Below are positions 32,334 through 41,017 of a stretch of DNA of 64,000 bases, one piece after another. The stretch comes from PNON01 sp964387025 (GTDB lineage Bacteria; Chloroflexota; Anaerolineae; Anaerolineales; Anaerolineaceae): NCBI GenBank assembly GCA_964387025.1, contig CAYLUZ010000003.1, positions 1-64,000 on the forward strand, written 5' to 3'. The notes below the pieces were generated by a model. That model did not search any database. It saw only the letters and a list, made by a program, of their open reading frames with translations, and had not been told where the DNA came from. Position 1 is the first letter of the stretch. Each line of letters begins with the position of its first letter. A program made the position numbers and the translations under genes.

Positions 32334-32390
32334 CCCTCTCCCAGGGGGAGGGGATTAGCCCTCATCCCGTCCTTCCCCCTCGGGGGAAGG
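32334..32390. repeat. Two GC-rich palindromes in the ATPase-HlyD gap
   Basis: CCCTCTCCCAGGGGGAGGGG (imperfect) at 32334-32353 and CCTTCCCCC-TC-GGGGGAAGG (9-bp perfect arms) at 32371-32390. The composition is unlike the flanking genes. The arrangement resembles dispersed intergenic palindromes; a further C/G-rich inverted repeat lies at 25647. They sit between two genes of one operon and could pause RNA polymerase or stabilise mRNA. Confidence 0.6.
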
Positions 32391-32392
32391 GG

Positions 32393-33361
32393 TCAATGCC
32401 TGGACTGATCCTCTTCCTCGACCATGGTTACAAAGGCATCTTCCAACGAGGGGATGACCTGCTCGATGCGGTGAACAATTATTCCCTGCGATGAGAGGAC
32501 GCGGGAGATCTCATCTTTGACTGTGGGTGTGATGCAGGTGACATGGAGGATCAACCCGTGTTGACTGACATTGGAAATACCAGCGACATCGTGTAGCAAT
32601 TCTTCCGCCCGGGCAGGATCATCGCATTCCACTTCGAGCAGTGTTCCCGGCATACTCTCCTTGAGGGTATCGGGATCGTTGAGGGCGATCAAACGGGAGT
32701 TGTACATCATCCCGATCATATTGCAGTATTCAGCCTCGTCCATATAATGAGTGGTCGCAAGGACGGTGATTCCCCGGCTGGCCATTTCGTAGATCAATGC
32801 CCAGAACTCGCGACGGGAAACAGGGTCGACACCTGCAGTGGGCTCATCCAGGAAAAGCATGGGGGGTTCGTGGACAATGGCACAGGCTAGAGCCAGGCGC
32901 TGCCTCCATGCGCCAGAAAGATTGGCAGCGCGTTGTTTTTCGTGCCCTTGCAGCCCGGCCATGGCAACGAGCTCAGCGACCCGGTCTTTGAGCCTCGCCC
33001 GCGGAACAGAGTAAAGACTGGCGTAAAAATTGAGGTTTTCTGCAACGGTCAGGTCATCATAGAGGGCAAATTTCTGAGACATATATCCGATCCGCTGCTT
33101 GACTTCTTCGGGCTTGTTGGTGACATCGTAGCCCAGCACATTTGCGGTGCCGGAGGTGGGTTGTAAAATTCCACACAACATGCGCATGGTTGTGGTCTTG
33201 CCGGCGCCATTTGGGCCGAGCAGGCCAAATATCTCGCCACGCGGGATGGAGAAGGATATGGAGTCGACTGCAGTGAAATTACCAAACCTGCGAGTCAGGT
33301 TATTAACGACCACCGCTGCATCGATTTTTTCCGGGAGTGGAGAAGAATTTGGAGAGGTCAT
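32393..33361 (-). CDS. ABC exporter ATP-binding protein (second ATPase)
   Basis: A 322-residue ABC ATPase: Walker A GLLGPNGAGKTTTMRML, signature LSGAWRQRLALAC, Walker B PPMLFLDEPTAGVDPVSRRE, then a DUF4162-like C-terminal domain. The variant signature LSGAWRQR matches the C-terminal half of YbhF-type fused ATPases. The ATG overlaps the upstream ATPase stop by 4 bp (ATGA), so the two are translationally coupled. Together they correspond to the two halves of a YbhF-like protein split into two genes. Confidence 0.92.
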   Translation of the reverse strand: MTSPNSSPLPEKIDAAVVVNNLTRRFGNFTAVDSISFSIPRGEIFGLLGPNGAGKTTTMRMLCGILQPTSGTANVLGYDVTNKPEEVKQRIGYMSQKFALYDDLTVAENLNFYASLYSVPRARLKDRVAELVAMAGLQGHEKQRAANLSGAWRQRLALACAIVHEPPMLFLDEPTAGVDPVSRREFWALIYEMASRGITVLATTHYMDEAEYCNMIGMMYNSRLIALNDPDTLKESMPGTLLEVECDDPARAEELLHDVAGISNVSQHGLILHVTCITPTVKDEISRVLSSQGIIVHRIEQVIPSLEDAFVTMVEEEDQSRH

Positions 33362-34296
33362 AATCCCCGCTCCTCAGATAAATGGATGAACACATCCTCC
33401 ATGGAGGGACGCGCTTTTCGGAGCAGTTTGATCTCTGCGCCTGAGATCATCAACATGTTGTGGAGATCCGCCTCGCACTTTACAGTATCACGAACCGAGA
33501 TCCTGATGCGGTCACCGACCGGTCGCCATGAGATCACATCCGGCAGATTGTTCACGGCTTCATGCATCAATTTCCGCGGGGTAGCTTTCACCTCTACAAT
33601 TTCGTATGGATATGCAGCCTCAAGATCGAGAGGTTTGCCGCTGGTCAAGAGACTTCCCTGGTAGAGGATGCCGACCATGTGACAGCGTTCGGCTTCATCC
33701 ATATAGGGAGTTGAGACTACAACAGTGACACCCTGCCGAATGACATCCGTGAGCAGCTTCCACAACTCCCTGCGTGAGACGGGGTCGACCCCGGTGGTGG
33801 GTTCGTCGAGCAGCAGGAGGCGGGGAGAATGAATAAGAGCACAGGCAAGTGCCAGTTTCTTGCGCATCCCTCCAGAAAGATGTTCACTGCGCCGATTTTT
33901 GAAATCCTGCAGGCGGGCAAAATCGAGCAGGGCGGGGAGACGGGTCTCCTGTTCCTGGTGGGTGACACCCTGCATATCGGCGAAAAAGTGTAAATTCTCC
34001 ATCACAGATAGATCCGGATAGAGGGAGAAATTTTGGGGCATATAACCGATCAACTTACGGATAGTTTCAGGGGATTTCTTTACGTCTGCACCGAGCACCT
34101 GCGCGTTGCCATTTGTGGGAGTCAAGACAGTGGCAAGGATCCGCATCAGAGTGGTCTTGCCAGCGCCATCCGGACCGACCAATCCGAACAGGGTGCCTTC
34201 GTTGATGGAGATGGATAAATTCTCCAGGGCTGGTCTGGCGCCTTTCTGGTTTGGATAGCGCTTGGTCAGGTCGATTACAGAAATGGCAAGGGGCAT
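33358..34296 (-). CDS. ABC exporter ATP-binding protein (first ATPase)
   Basis: A 312-residue ABC ATPase: Walker A GLVGPDGAGKTTLMRIL, signature HLSGGMRKKLALAC, Walker B PRLLLLDEPTTGVDPVSRRE and a C-terminal domain ending EDVFIHLSEERGL. The GPDGAGKTT loop (Asp for the usual Asn) is typical of the N-terminal half of YbhF-type proteins. AGGA lies upstream of the ATG. It heads a three-gene unit with the second ATPase and the HlyD adaptor. The ABC-2 permeases this system needs are absent here; one lone permease of this type lies at 59243-60364. Confidence 0.92.
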   Translation of the reverse strand: MPLAISVIDLTKRYPNQKGARPALENLSISINEGTLFGLVGPDGAGKTTLMRILATVLTPTNGNAQVLGADVKKSPETIRKLIGYMPQNFSLYPDLSVMENLHFFADMQGVTHQEQETRLPALLDFARLQDFKNRRSEHLSGGMRKKLALACALIHSPRLLLLDEPTTGVDPVSRRELWKLLTDVIRQGVTVVVSTPYMDEAERCHMVGILYQGSLLTSGKPLDLEAAYPYEIVEVKATPRKLMHEAVNNLPDVISWRPVGDRIRISVRDTVKCEADLHNMLMISGAEIKLLRKARPSMEDVFIHLSEERGL

Positions 34297-34416
34297 GGTA
34301 AAAATCCTATCCTATAATTTTACACCTGATAGGAAAATAGCTATTGCTGGCAATAATAGGAAAGAGGGATTACAGTGCTGCCCTTCGCAATGATCTGGGT
34401 GTTGTTAGTAAGAGCA

Positions 34417-34457
34417 TAAAAAAAGCCGCTTCCTCAATGTGGTTAGGAAACGGCTTA
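34417..34457 (-). terminator. Intrinsic terminator of the bi-domain oxidoreductase gene
   Basis: On the minus strand, AAGCCGTTTCCT / AGGAAGCGGCTT with a one-base mismatch and a 10-nt loop, followed by TTTTTTT. It lies 24 bp after the stop of the oxidoreductase. Confidence 0.8.
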
Positions 34458-34480
34458 GAGTTATATTAATAATTACTCTC

Positions 34481-36637
34481 TTAGGAAATAGCGATTTCCT
34501 TCCCCGTGTGCAATGACTCAATTGCAGCTATGGAAGTCAAACTCACCGCCTGAATTTGCTCATAGGGGATCGGTGGTACCCCCGTTTTCACTCCATCCAG
34601 GAAAGCTTTCCAGGCAGCCTGATGGCCTTTATCCTGGCGGAAGCTGCTGCGCTGGCTGGTTTTCCTGCCATTGAAGGACAGGTCAACTTTGCGGAAGTCG
34701 TCAAGAACTGCCACCCGGCCACCACAAAAGACCTCGCAGCGTTCTTTGGGATGGGATTTATCCCCATTGGCCAGGTAAGATAAAACGCCAATGGATCCAT
34801 TTGCAAATTTAATAGTGATGTTCACATTGTCTTCCCGGTAAAGCTGTCCGTCCGGCAGGGAGATGGCTGAGACTGACACCGGCAGGCTATTTGCGAGCCA
34901 GGTCATGAAATCGATAAAGTGGCAGCCTTCGCCGATGATACGCCCGCCGCCAACTTTCGGGTCATGCAGCCAGTGATTGAGTGGCAAAATACCTGCGTTG
35001 ACAGTGTAATGTATTGTGCGCGGCTGATCGGATTTATCCAGGAAGCGTTTCATCTCTTCAGCAAGTGGTGCAAAACGACGGTTGAAACCGACCATCATCA
35101 CAGGTTGTTCGGGCTGCTGGAGTTGATTAAAGACCGCTTCCACTCCGGCTGTGTCAATCGCCAGCGGTTTCTCGCAAAAAACATGCTTCTTCAATTGCAG
35201 CGAACGAATCACTTGCCGGCAATGCTGGTTATGCCGGGTAAGGATGGCTATAAGGTTTATATTCTCATCCTGGAATATCTTATCTTCTTCGCTGGTGCTG
35301 TACTGGAAGCCGAACTTGCCGCCTGCATACCTTGCATTCAAGCCTGTGCCGGATGCGATACCAACCCGGCTAACTCCTCCAACGGCTGAAACCGATGGGA
35401 GGAAAGTGGAACTTGCATACAACCCGGCGCCTAAAATTCCCAGACCGGGAAGTGAGTTGTCGTTCTTTAGAGATTGATTCCCAATAAAGACGGTCCGATG
35501 TAATGGGATTTCCGGCTGAGTCTGTGGATAGGTGAGCAGAACGCCAAGAAATGGTTCGGAAAGCTTGCCAGTGATCAGGTCATAAGCCCGAGCGGCATCT
35601 TCGATCGAGATGCGATGGGAGATCAGGGGATGGACATCCAGTAGCCCTGAACCCTGCAGATCAAGAATGGCTTGCAGGTTGCGGCCTTCGGTCCAGCGCA
35701 CGTAACCGGCAGGGTAGTCATGCCCCTGCTCTTCATAGGAAGGGTCATAACGGCCGGGGCCATAAGAACGTGATACTTTAAACGTCAATTCTTTATCGTA
35801 ATATGGCTTACGGGGCATGTTCAAGCCAAATGCACCAATGGCAATGACCCTTCCGCGATCTCGCGCGATCCTGCCAGCCAACTCAACGGGATCACTGCTG
35901 GGTGTATCGGCGCAGATCAGAACGATATCCCATCCATTGCCATCTGATTTTTCGGTGAAGAAACTTTCAGCATCAGAACGTTGGATGGACGGATAGCCTA
36001 GTGATTCTGCCAGTTTTACCCGCTCCGGGTCAAGATCCACCCCGGCAACGACACAGCCGGCAGCACGGGCAATACCTGAAGCAAGCAGTCCTAAAAGGCC
36101 AAGACCAATGATCGCAACCCGTTCACCAACCTGAGGCTGCGCCAAGCGAAAACCGTGCATGGCAATGGCTCCCAAAGTGGAGAAGGCAGCTGAATCGAAA
36201 TCAATATTATCGGGAATGTGTGCCATCAGGTTTTGAGGTACCAGGGCATATTTTGCATGGACAGCGAATCCACCACCGGCGCACGCCACGCGGTCACCCG
36301 GTTTGAATCCTTTGAGTCCTTCACCCACCTCGACGATCGTTCCTGCACAGGAATACCCCAGGGTCATGGGTTGATCGAGACGGTTGAAAGCTGCATCAAG
36401 GGCTGTAAAAATTCCTTCGCGGCGGGCTTTGTCGATCACCTGGCGGGCAAGGTCCGGACGGGAACGCACTTTCTGGAGCAGATTCTTCTCGCCGAACTCA
36501 ACCAGCATCCGTTCGGTGCCAGCAGAAACAAGCGATGCGGCATTCTGCACCAGGGCAAAGCCCGGTTTGATGGAAGGAATTGGGACATCTTGAATGATAG
36601 TCTTCCCGGTTTTCATACTCTGAAGTAATTGTTTCAT
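34481..36637 (-). CDS. Fused MDR dehydrogenase and Gfo/Idh/MocA oxidoreductase
   Basis: A 718-residue two-domain protein. Residues 1 to about 375 are a GroES-like medium-chain dehydrogenase (GYSCAGTIVEVGEGLKGFKP, GDRVACAGGGFAVHAKYALV, VAIIGLGLLGLLASGIARAA). Residues 390-718 are a Gfo/Idh/MocA domain (LGILGAGLYASSTFLPSVSA, then KKHVFCEKPLAIDTAGVEAV with the EKP motif). Such bi-domain proteins usually sit in polysaccharide or secondary-metabolite clusters and modify nucleotide sugars, but their reaction is not settled. TATAAT lies 7 nt before the ATG with no ribosome-binding site, which suggests a leaderless message. It is divergent from the rfb genes. Confidence 0.85.
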   Translation of the reverse strand: MKQLLQSMKTGKTIIQDVPIPSIKPGFALVQNAASLVSAGTERMLVEFGEKNLLQKVRSRPDLARQVIDKARREGIFTALDAAFNRLDQPMTLGYSCAGTIVEVGEGLKGFKPGDRVACAGGGFAVHAKYALVPQNLMAHIPDNIDFDSAAFSTLGAIAMHGFRLAQPQVGERVAIIGLGLLGLLASGIARAAGCVVAGVDLDPERVKLAESLGYPSIQRSDAESFFTEKSDGNGWDIVLICADTPSSDPVELAGRIARDRGRVIAIGAFGLNMPRKPYYDKELTFKVSRSYGPGRYDPSYEEQGHDYPAGYVRWTEGRNLQAILDLQGSGLLDVHPLISHRISIEDAARAYDLITGKLSEPFLGVLLTYPQTQPEIPLHRTVFIGNQSLKNDNSLPGLGILGAGLYASSTFLPSVSAVGGVSRVGIASGTGLNARYAGGKFGFQYSTSEEDKIFQDENINLIAILTRHNQHCRQVIRSLQLKKHVFCEKPLAIDTAGVEAVFNQLQQPEQPVMMVGFNRRFAPLAEEMKRFLDKSDQPRTIHYTVNAGILPLNHWLHDPKVGGGRIIGEGCHFIDFMTWLANSLPVSVSAISLPDGQLYREDNVNITIKFANGSIGVLSYLANGDKSHPKERCEVFCGGRVAVLDDFRKVDLSFNGRKTSQRSSFRQDKGHQAAWKAFLDGVKTGVPPIPYEQIQAVSLTSIAAIESLHTGKEIAIS

Positions 36638-36644
36638 AGTTGAG

Positions 36645-36653
36645 ATTATAGCA
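36645..36653 (-). promoter_or_regulatory. Extended -10 of a leaderless promoter
   Basis: On the minus strand TGC-TATAAT, seven bases before the ATG of the fused oxidoreductase at 36637. Confidence 0.6.
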
Positions 36654-36812
36654 AAGAATAAGAAAGCGTGATGCGTGATTAATTATTGGAAGTGAGAAAA
36701 GAGAATTAGATAGGAAAGGAAAATGATACTTGGAAGAAACTATTGATCAGTATGAAAGTTGAGCATACGAATATCGCAAATCTTGTTCATACAATCAGTT
36801 CACTTACATCGC

Positions 36813-36840
36813 CTGACTTGATTAAAAAACACTATATAAT
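36813..36840 (+). promoter_or_regulatory. Candidate promoter of the dideoxysugar cluster
   Basis: CTGACT at 36813-36818, 16-bp spacer, TATAAT at 36835-36840. The rfbF ATG with ACAGGAG follows 36 nt after the -10. The 238-bp gap between the divergent genes is otherwise AT-rich with nothing else recognised. Confidence 0.55.
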
Positions 36841-36875
36841 AAATATAATTCATTATTTTATCTACAGGAGAAAAT

Positions 36876-37646
36876 ATGAAAGTCGTAATCCTGGCAGGTG
36901 GTATGGGTACTCGATTACAGGAAGAAACCATCATAAAACCTAAACCAATGGTGGAAATTGGTGGCCAACCCATCCTGTGGCATATCATGAAGATTTTTGC
37001 TACTCAGGGTTTCCGCGAATTTGTCATCGCTCTTGGATATAAATCAGAGATCGTAAAAAATTATTTCCTGAATTACCATTTTCTTCGCGAGGATATTTCT
37101 ATTAATTTGAAATCAGGCGATGTGCAGGTGCACAATGAGACGAAAGATGACTGGTTGGTTCACCTAGTAGATACCGGTGACCGGACCGAGACTGGCGGTA
37201 GAATCAAAAGACTGTCGCAACAGATCGGGGGAGAGGCTTTTTTACTTACATATGGAGATGGAGTTGCGAATATAGATATCAATGAGTTGGTGAGTTTTCA
37301 TAAATCCCAGCATAAAATGGCAACAGTGACTGCTGTCAGGCCTCCATCCAGGTTTGGAGGTTTAAATTTCAAAGGTGACCTAGTCAGTCAATTCTCAGAA
37401 AAGCCGCAAATAGGGGAAGGCTGGATAAATGGCGGCTTTTTTGTTCTCGAACCAGAAGTATTGGATTATATTCCGGGTGATCAGTATTCCTGGGAAGGTG
37501 AGCCGATTAACCGGTTGGTAGCTGAAAACCAGTTGGCAGCATATAAGCATAACGGATTCTGGCAGTGTATGGATACCTTGCGGGATATGCGTCATTTGGA
37601 TGCTATGTGGGCAGAAGGAAATGCGCCATGGAAAATCTGGGATTGA
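36876..37646 (+). CDS. rfbF: Glucose-1-phosphate cytidylyltransferase
   Basis: A 256-residue nucleotidyltransferase making CDP-D-glucose from glucose-1-phosphate and CTP, the entry to CDP-3,6-dideoxyhexoses. It shows VVILAGGMGTRLQEETIIKP, KPMVEIGGQPILWHIMKIFA, LTYGDGVANIDINELVSFHK and GWINGGFFVLEPEVLDYIPG, all close to RfbF/DdhA. CAGGAG lies upstream. The next gene overlaps its end by 19 bp. Confidence 0.95.
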   Translation: MKVVILAGGMGTRLQEETIIKPKPMVEIGGQPILWHIMKIFATQGFREFVIALGYKSEIVKNYFLNYHFLREDISINLKSGDVQVHNETKDDWLVHLVDTGDRTETGGRIKRLSQQIGGEAFLLTYGDGVANIDINELVSFHKSQHKMATVTAVRPPSRFGGLNFKGDLVSQFSEKPQIGEGWINGGFFVLEPEVLDYIPGDQYSWEGEPINRLVAENQLAAYKHNGFWQCMDTLRDMRHLDAMWAEGNAPWKIWD

Positions 37647-38623
37647 ACAAAACCTTCTGGCAGGATAGACCTGTCCTTGTAACAGGCGCCACTGGATTGG
37701 TAGGAATTTGGACAGTGCAGCGTTTATTGGACTCAGGTGCAGAGGTTGTTTGTTTGGTCCGGGACTGGGTACCACAGTCAGAATTATTAAAGAAGAATTT
37801 GATTAATCGTGTACGAATGGTACGCGGTGATATCAGAGATTTTCATCTCATCGAAAGAACCCTGGGTGAATATGAGGTGGATACTGTAATTCATCTTGCG
37901 GCGCAAACCATCGTAACCATCGCAAATCGAAATCCACTTTCCACATTTGATACGAATATTCGGGGAACCTGGATTCTTCTTGAAGCCTGCCGTCGTAGTC
38001 CAAGTGTGCATCAAATAGTAATTGCATCATCTGATAAAGCTTATGGAGACCAAATTAATCTGCCATATAATGAGGATTTACCTCTTCAGGGCACTCATCC
38101 GTATGATGTTAGCAAGTCGTGTGCTGACCTGATTGCTCAGACATATGCTGTTACTTACAGATCCCCGGTTGCTGTCACCCGCTGTGGAAATTTTTATGGT
38201 GGAGGTGACTTAAATTGGAACCGGATAATACCGGGAACCATTCGATCGATCCTTCGTGGGAAGCGACCGGTGATCCGTTCAGACGGTAATTATTCACGGG
38301 ATTACTTCTATGTTAAAGACGGTGCAAGTGCTTACATGCTGCTGGCTGAAGAGCTGGCAACCAAGCCTGAGCTGTATGGGCAGGCATTTAATTTTTCAAA
38401 CGAAACTCCGCTTTCTGTTCTGGAAATTACCCAAAAGATCATTGATCTCATGGATTCAAAGCTTCAACCAATCATCCGAAATGAAGTTGTTAACGAGATC
38501 CGGGATCAATATTTAAATGCAGGACAGGCACGAAAGCAATTGGGTTGGTCTCCTGATTGGAACATTTTAAATGGTCTGCAGGAAACGATCGAATGGTATC
38601 GGGAGTATTTTTCAGATGAATGA
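37628..38623 (+). CDS. rfbG: CDP-glucose 4,6-dehydratase
   Basis: A 331-residue extended SDR: VLVTGATGLVGIWTVQRLLD Rossmann motif, HLAAQTIVTIANRNPLSTFD, IASSDKAYG, and the catalytic Tyr-Lys pair in YDVSKSCADLIAQ. It converts CDP-glucose to CDP-4-keto-6-deoxyglucose. The start at 37628 overlaps rfbF, with AAGGA 8 nt upstream; the ORF extends upstream in frame but only inside rfbF. The end overlaps rfbH by 8 bp. Confidence 0.93.
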   Translation: MENLGLNKTFWQDRPVLVTGATGLVGIWTVQRLLDSGAEVVCLVRDWVPQSELLKKNLINRVRMVRGDIRDFHLIERTLGEYEVDTVIHLAAQTIVTIANRNPLSTFDTNIRGTWILLEACRRSPSVHQIVIASSDKAYGDQINLPYNEDLPLQGTHPYDVSKSCADLIAQTYAVTYRSPVAVTRCGNFYGGGDLNWNRIIPGTIRSILRGKRPVIRSDGNYSRDYFYVKDGASAYMLLAEELATKPELYGQAFNFSNETPLSVLEITQKIIDLMDSKLQPIIRNEVVNEIRDQYLNAGQARKQLGWSPDWNILNGLQETIEWYREYFSDE

Positions 38624-39929
38624 TACAGTAGATTCACTGCGAAAAAAAATCCTCGAATATGTTGATGATTACTTTGTTTCCGCTTTTCCTGATAAAAAGT
38701 TTATACCGGGAGTATCCCCCATTCCCGTAGCAGGGCGTGTCTTTGATAAAGATGAACTTCAGAATCTTGTGGAATCTTCTTTGGATTTTTGGTTAACCAC
38801 AGGAAGGTTTGCTGATTCATTTGAAAAAGAACTGGCACATTACTGGGGGTTGAAATATTCCTCTCTGGTCAATTCAGGCTCCTCTGCAAACCTTCTTGCT
38901 GTCTCGGGTCTCACATCCTTCAGCCTGGGGAGCGATCGTCTGCAGCCCGGAGATGAGGTGATCACTTGCTCCAGTGGTTTCCCAACAACCATCAATCCGA
39001 TATTACAGAATCAACTTGTACCTGTATTCGTGGACGCTGTCCTTCCAACGTATTCGGTTGATTTAACGTTGGTGGAAGAAGCTGTTAGCCCAAAAACAAA
39101 AGCAATATTTCTAGCCCATACTTTGGGGAGTCCCTTTGATGCTAAAGGGGTGAGGGACATTGCGAAACATCATCATATCTGGTTCATTGAAGATTGTTGT
39201 GATGCTCTGGGTTCCACATTGAACGGAGAACTGGTTGGCAAGTTCGGTGACATTGCAACAGTTAGTTTTTATCCAGCACACCACATCACCATGGGCGAAG
39301 GTGGAGCAGTAGTCACTGATCGGGCAGATTTGAGAAGGCTGGTGGAATCCTTCCGCGACTGGGGCAGGGATTGCTGGTGTGAAACTGGTGCAGATAATAC
39401 CTGTGGAAAACGGTTTGACCAGCAGCTCGGTGACCTGCCATTTGGATATGACCATAAATATACGTACTCCAATATTGGCTATAACCTGAAAGCTACAGAC
39501 ATGCAGGCTGCCGTAGGATTGGCTCAGTTAAAAAAACTTCCGCGATTTGTCGACATGCGAAAAAAGAATTTTCAATATCTGTTCAACGGGTGTACAGACC
39601 TGGAAGATTACTTTATCCTCCCTGAAGGTATTCCTGGTTCTGATCCTTCCTGGTTTGGATTCCCGCTCACGATTCGGGGAAGCGCACCCTTCTCACGTTT
39701 GGAATTAATGAAATATTTAAATGAGAAGAAGATCGGGACACGCCTACTATTTGGCGGCAACATCCTAAAACAACCGGCTTACAAAGGTATCACGCATCGA
39801 ATCGTCGGATCATTACGAATTGCTGATCTGATCATGAATAATTCCTTCTGGTTGGGAGTTTACCCCGGTTTGGATGGACTTATGTTGGATTATGTCCTTA
39901 CATCTCTGCATGATTTCTGTAAAAAATAA
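38616..39929 (+). CDS. rfbH: CDP-4-keto-6-deoxyglucose 3-dehydrase (E1)
   Basis: A 437-residue PMP/PLP and [2Fe-2S] enzyme that removes the C3 hydroxyl to give CDP-3,6-dideoxy-4-keto sugars. The normal PLP lysine is replaced by His, as in all members: VSFYPAHHITMGEGGA. The Fe-S ligands follow the C-X57-C-X1-C-X7-C pattern, with CWCETGADNTC visible and an upstream Cys in IEDCCDALGS. NSGSSANLLAVSGL and YSNIGYNLKATDMQAAVGLAQL are standard for the fold. No separate E3 reductase gene is found next to it, so its electron donor must come from elsewhere. Confidence 0.94.
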   Translation: MNDTVDSLRKKILEYVDDYFVSAFPDKKFIPGVSPIPVAGRVFDKDELQNLVESSLDFWLTTGRFADSFEKELAHYWGLKYSSLVNSGSSANLLAVSGLTSFSLGSDRLQPGDEVITCSSGFPTTINPILQNQLVPVFVDAVLPTYSVDLTLVEEAVSPKTKAIFLAHTLGSPFDAKGVRDIAKHHHIWFIEDCCDALGSTLNGELVGKFGDIATVSFYPAHHITMGEGGAVVTDRADLRRLVESFRDWGRDCWCETGADNTCGKRFDQQLGDLPFGYDHKYTYSNIGYNLKATDMQAAVGLAQLKKLPRFVDMRKKNFQYLFNGCTDLEDYFILPEGIPGSDPSWFGFPLTIRGSAPFSRLELMKYLNEKKIGTRLLFGGNILKQPAYKGITHRIVGSLRIADLIMNNSFWLGVYPGLDGLMLDYVLTSLHDFCKK

Positions 39930-39932
39930 CTT

Positions 39933-40985
39933 ATGCCCAATCCCTTGGCTGATGATCTTGATTTTATTCTCTCCCACACAACTGATGTGTGGCAGGAACT
40001 GCGTGGGCAGAATATATTCATCACCGGCGGAACAGGTTTTTTTGGCAGTTGGCTGCTTGAGAGCCTTTGCCGCGTAAATGATCATTTGGATGCTCAGATC
40101 CAAGCCACCGTTTTGAGTCGCTGCCCGGAAGTATTTGCGCGAAGGCATCCGAATATTGCCAATCATCCCTATGTATCATGGATAAAAGGGGATGTTAAGG
40201 ACTTTACTTTCCCAAAGGGTGAGTTCCAGTTTGTGATACACGCAGCAAGTGAGGGTAATCTTAAGGAGGTTGAAAAAACTCCTCTTGTGCAATTTGACAC
40301 GATTGTCAATGGAACCCGTCATGTTCTCGATTTTGCAGCCTCACACGGTACGCGAAAATTGTTATTCACTAGCTCGGGTGCGGTTTATGGCAGACAGCCT
40401 CCGGAGTTAATGCATATCCCGGAAAATTATTTAGGGGCGCCGGATACGATGTTGCAGCGCTCAGAATATGGAGAAGCAAAACGAGCTGGTGAGTTAATGG
40501 GTCAGTTATTTGCCCACCAATATGGGTTTGAGGTGAAAATTGCCCGATGTTTTGCATTTGTCGGCCCATATTTAGCATTGGAAACAAATTTTGCAATTGG
40601 CAATTTTATCAAGGATGTTATGAATAGTGGACCAATCGTGATCAAAGGGGATGGCACGTCTTTGAGGTCGTACCTTTATGCAGCTGATCTGATGATCTGG
40701 TTGTGGACTATACTGTTGAAAGGGCAATCAGGACGCCCCTACAATGTTGGTTCAATGCAGCCTATCTCCATCCTTCAGCTCGCAGAACTTATATCAAAGC
40801 TATCAGGCGAAAAGCAAGAAATTCTTATGAATGGAAAACCAACCCCGGGATTAATTCCTGAACGATATATCCCATCAAATGACAGGGCACAGATTGAGTT
40901 GGGTTTGGCGGAGTATACAACTCTCGAAAATGCCATAATAAAAACCATGGCATGGGAAAAAATTAAACTTTTAGAGAAAAGTTGA
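39933..40985 (+). CDS. NAD-dependent sugar epimerase/reductase (SDR), dideoxysugar cluster
   Basis: A 350-residue extended SDR: NIFITGGTGFFGSWLLESL, VIHAASEGNLKEVEKTPLVQ, LLFTSSGAVYGRQPPEL, the Tyr-Lys pair in SEYGEAKRAGELM and KGDGTSLRSYLYAADLMIWL. In CDP-yersiniose synthesis an SDR reduces the branched acetyl product (YerF), and in paratose or abequose synthesis an SDR reduces the 4-keto group; either role would fit. It starts 3 bp after the rfbH stop and precedes a YerE-like enzyme, which favours the branched-sugar role. The exact step is inferred. Confidence 0.8.
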   Translation: MPNPLADDLDFILSHTTDVWQELRGQNIFITGGTGFFGSWLLESLCRVNDHLDAQIQATVLSRCPEVFARRHPNIANHPYVSWIKGDVKDFTFPKGEFQFVIHAASEGNLKEVEKTPLVQFDTIVNGTRHVLDFAASHGTRKLLFTSSGAVYGRQPPELMHIPENYLGAPDTMLQRSEYGEAKRAGELMGQLFAHQYGFEVKIARCFAFVGPYLALETNFAIGNFIKDVMNSGPIVIKGDGTSLRSYLYAADLMIWLWTILLKGQSGRPYNVGSMQPISILQLAELISKLSGEKQEILMNGKPTPGLIPERYIPSNDRAQIELGLAEYTTLENAIIKTMAWEKIKLLEKS

Positions 40986-41017
40986 GACGAATTCATTCTT
41001 AGTCTAGGGTGCAGATC

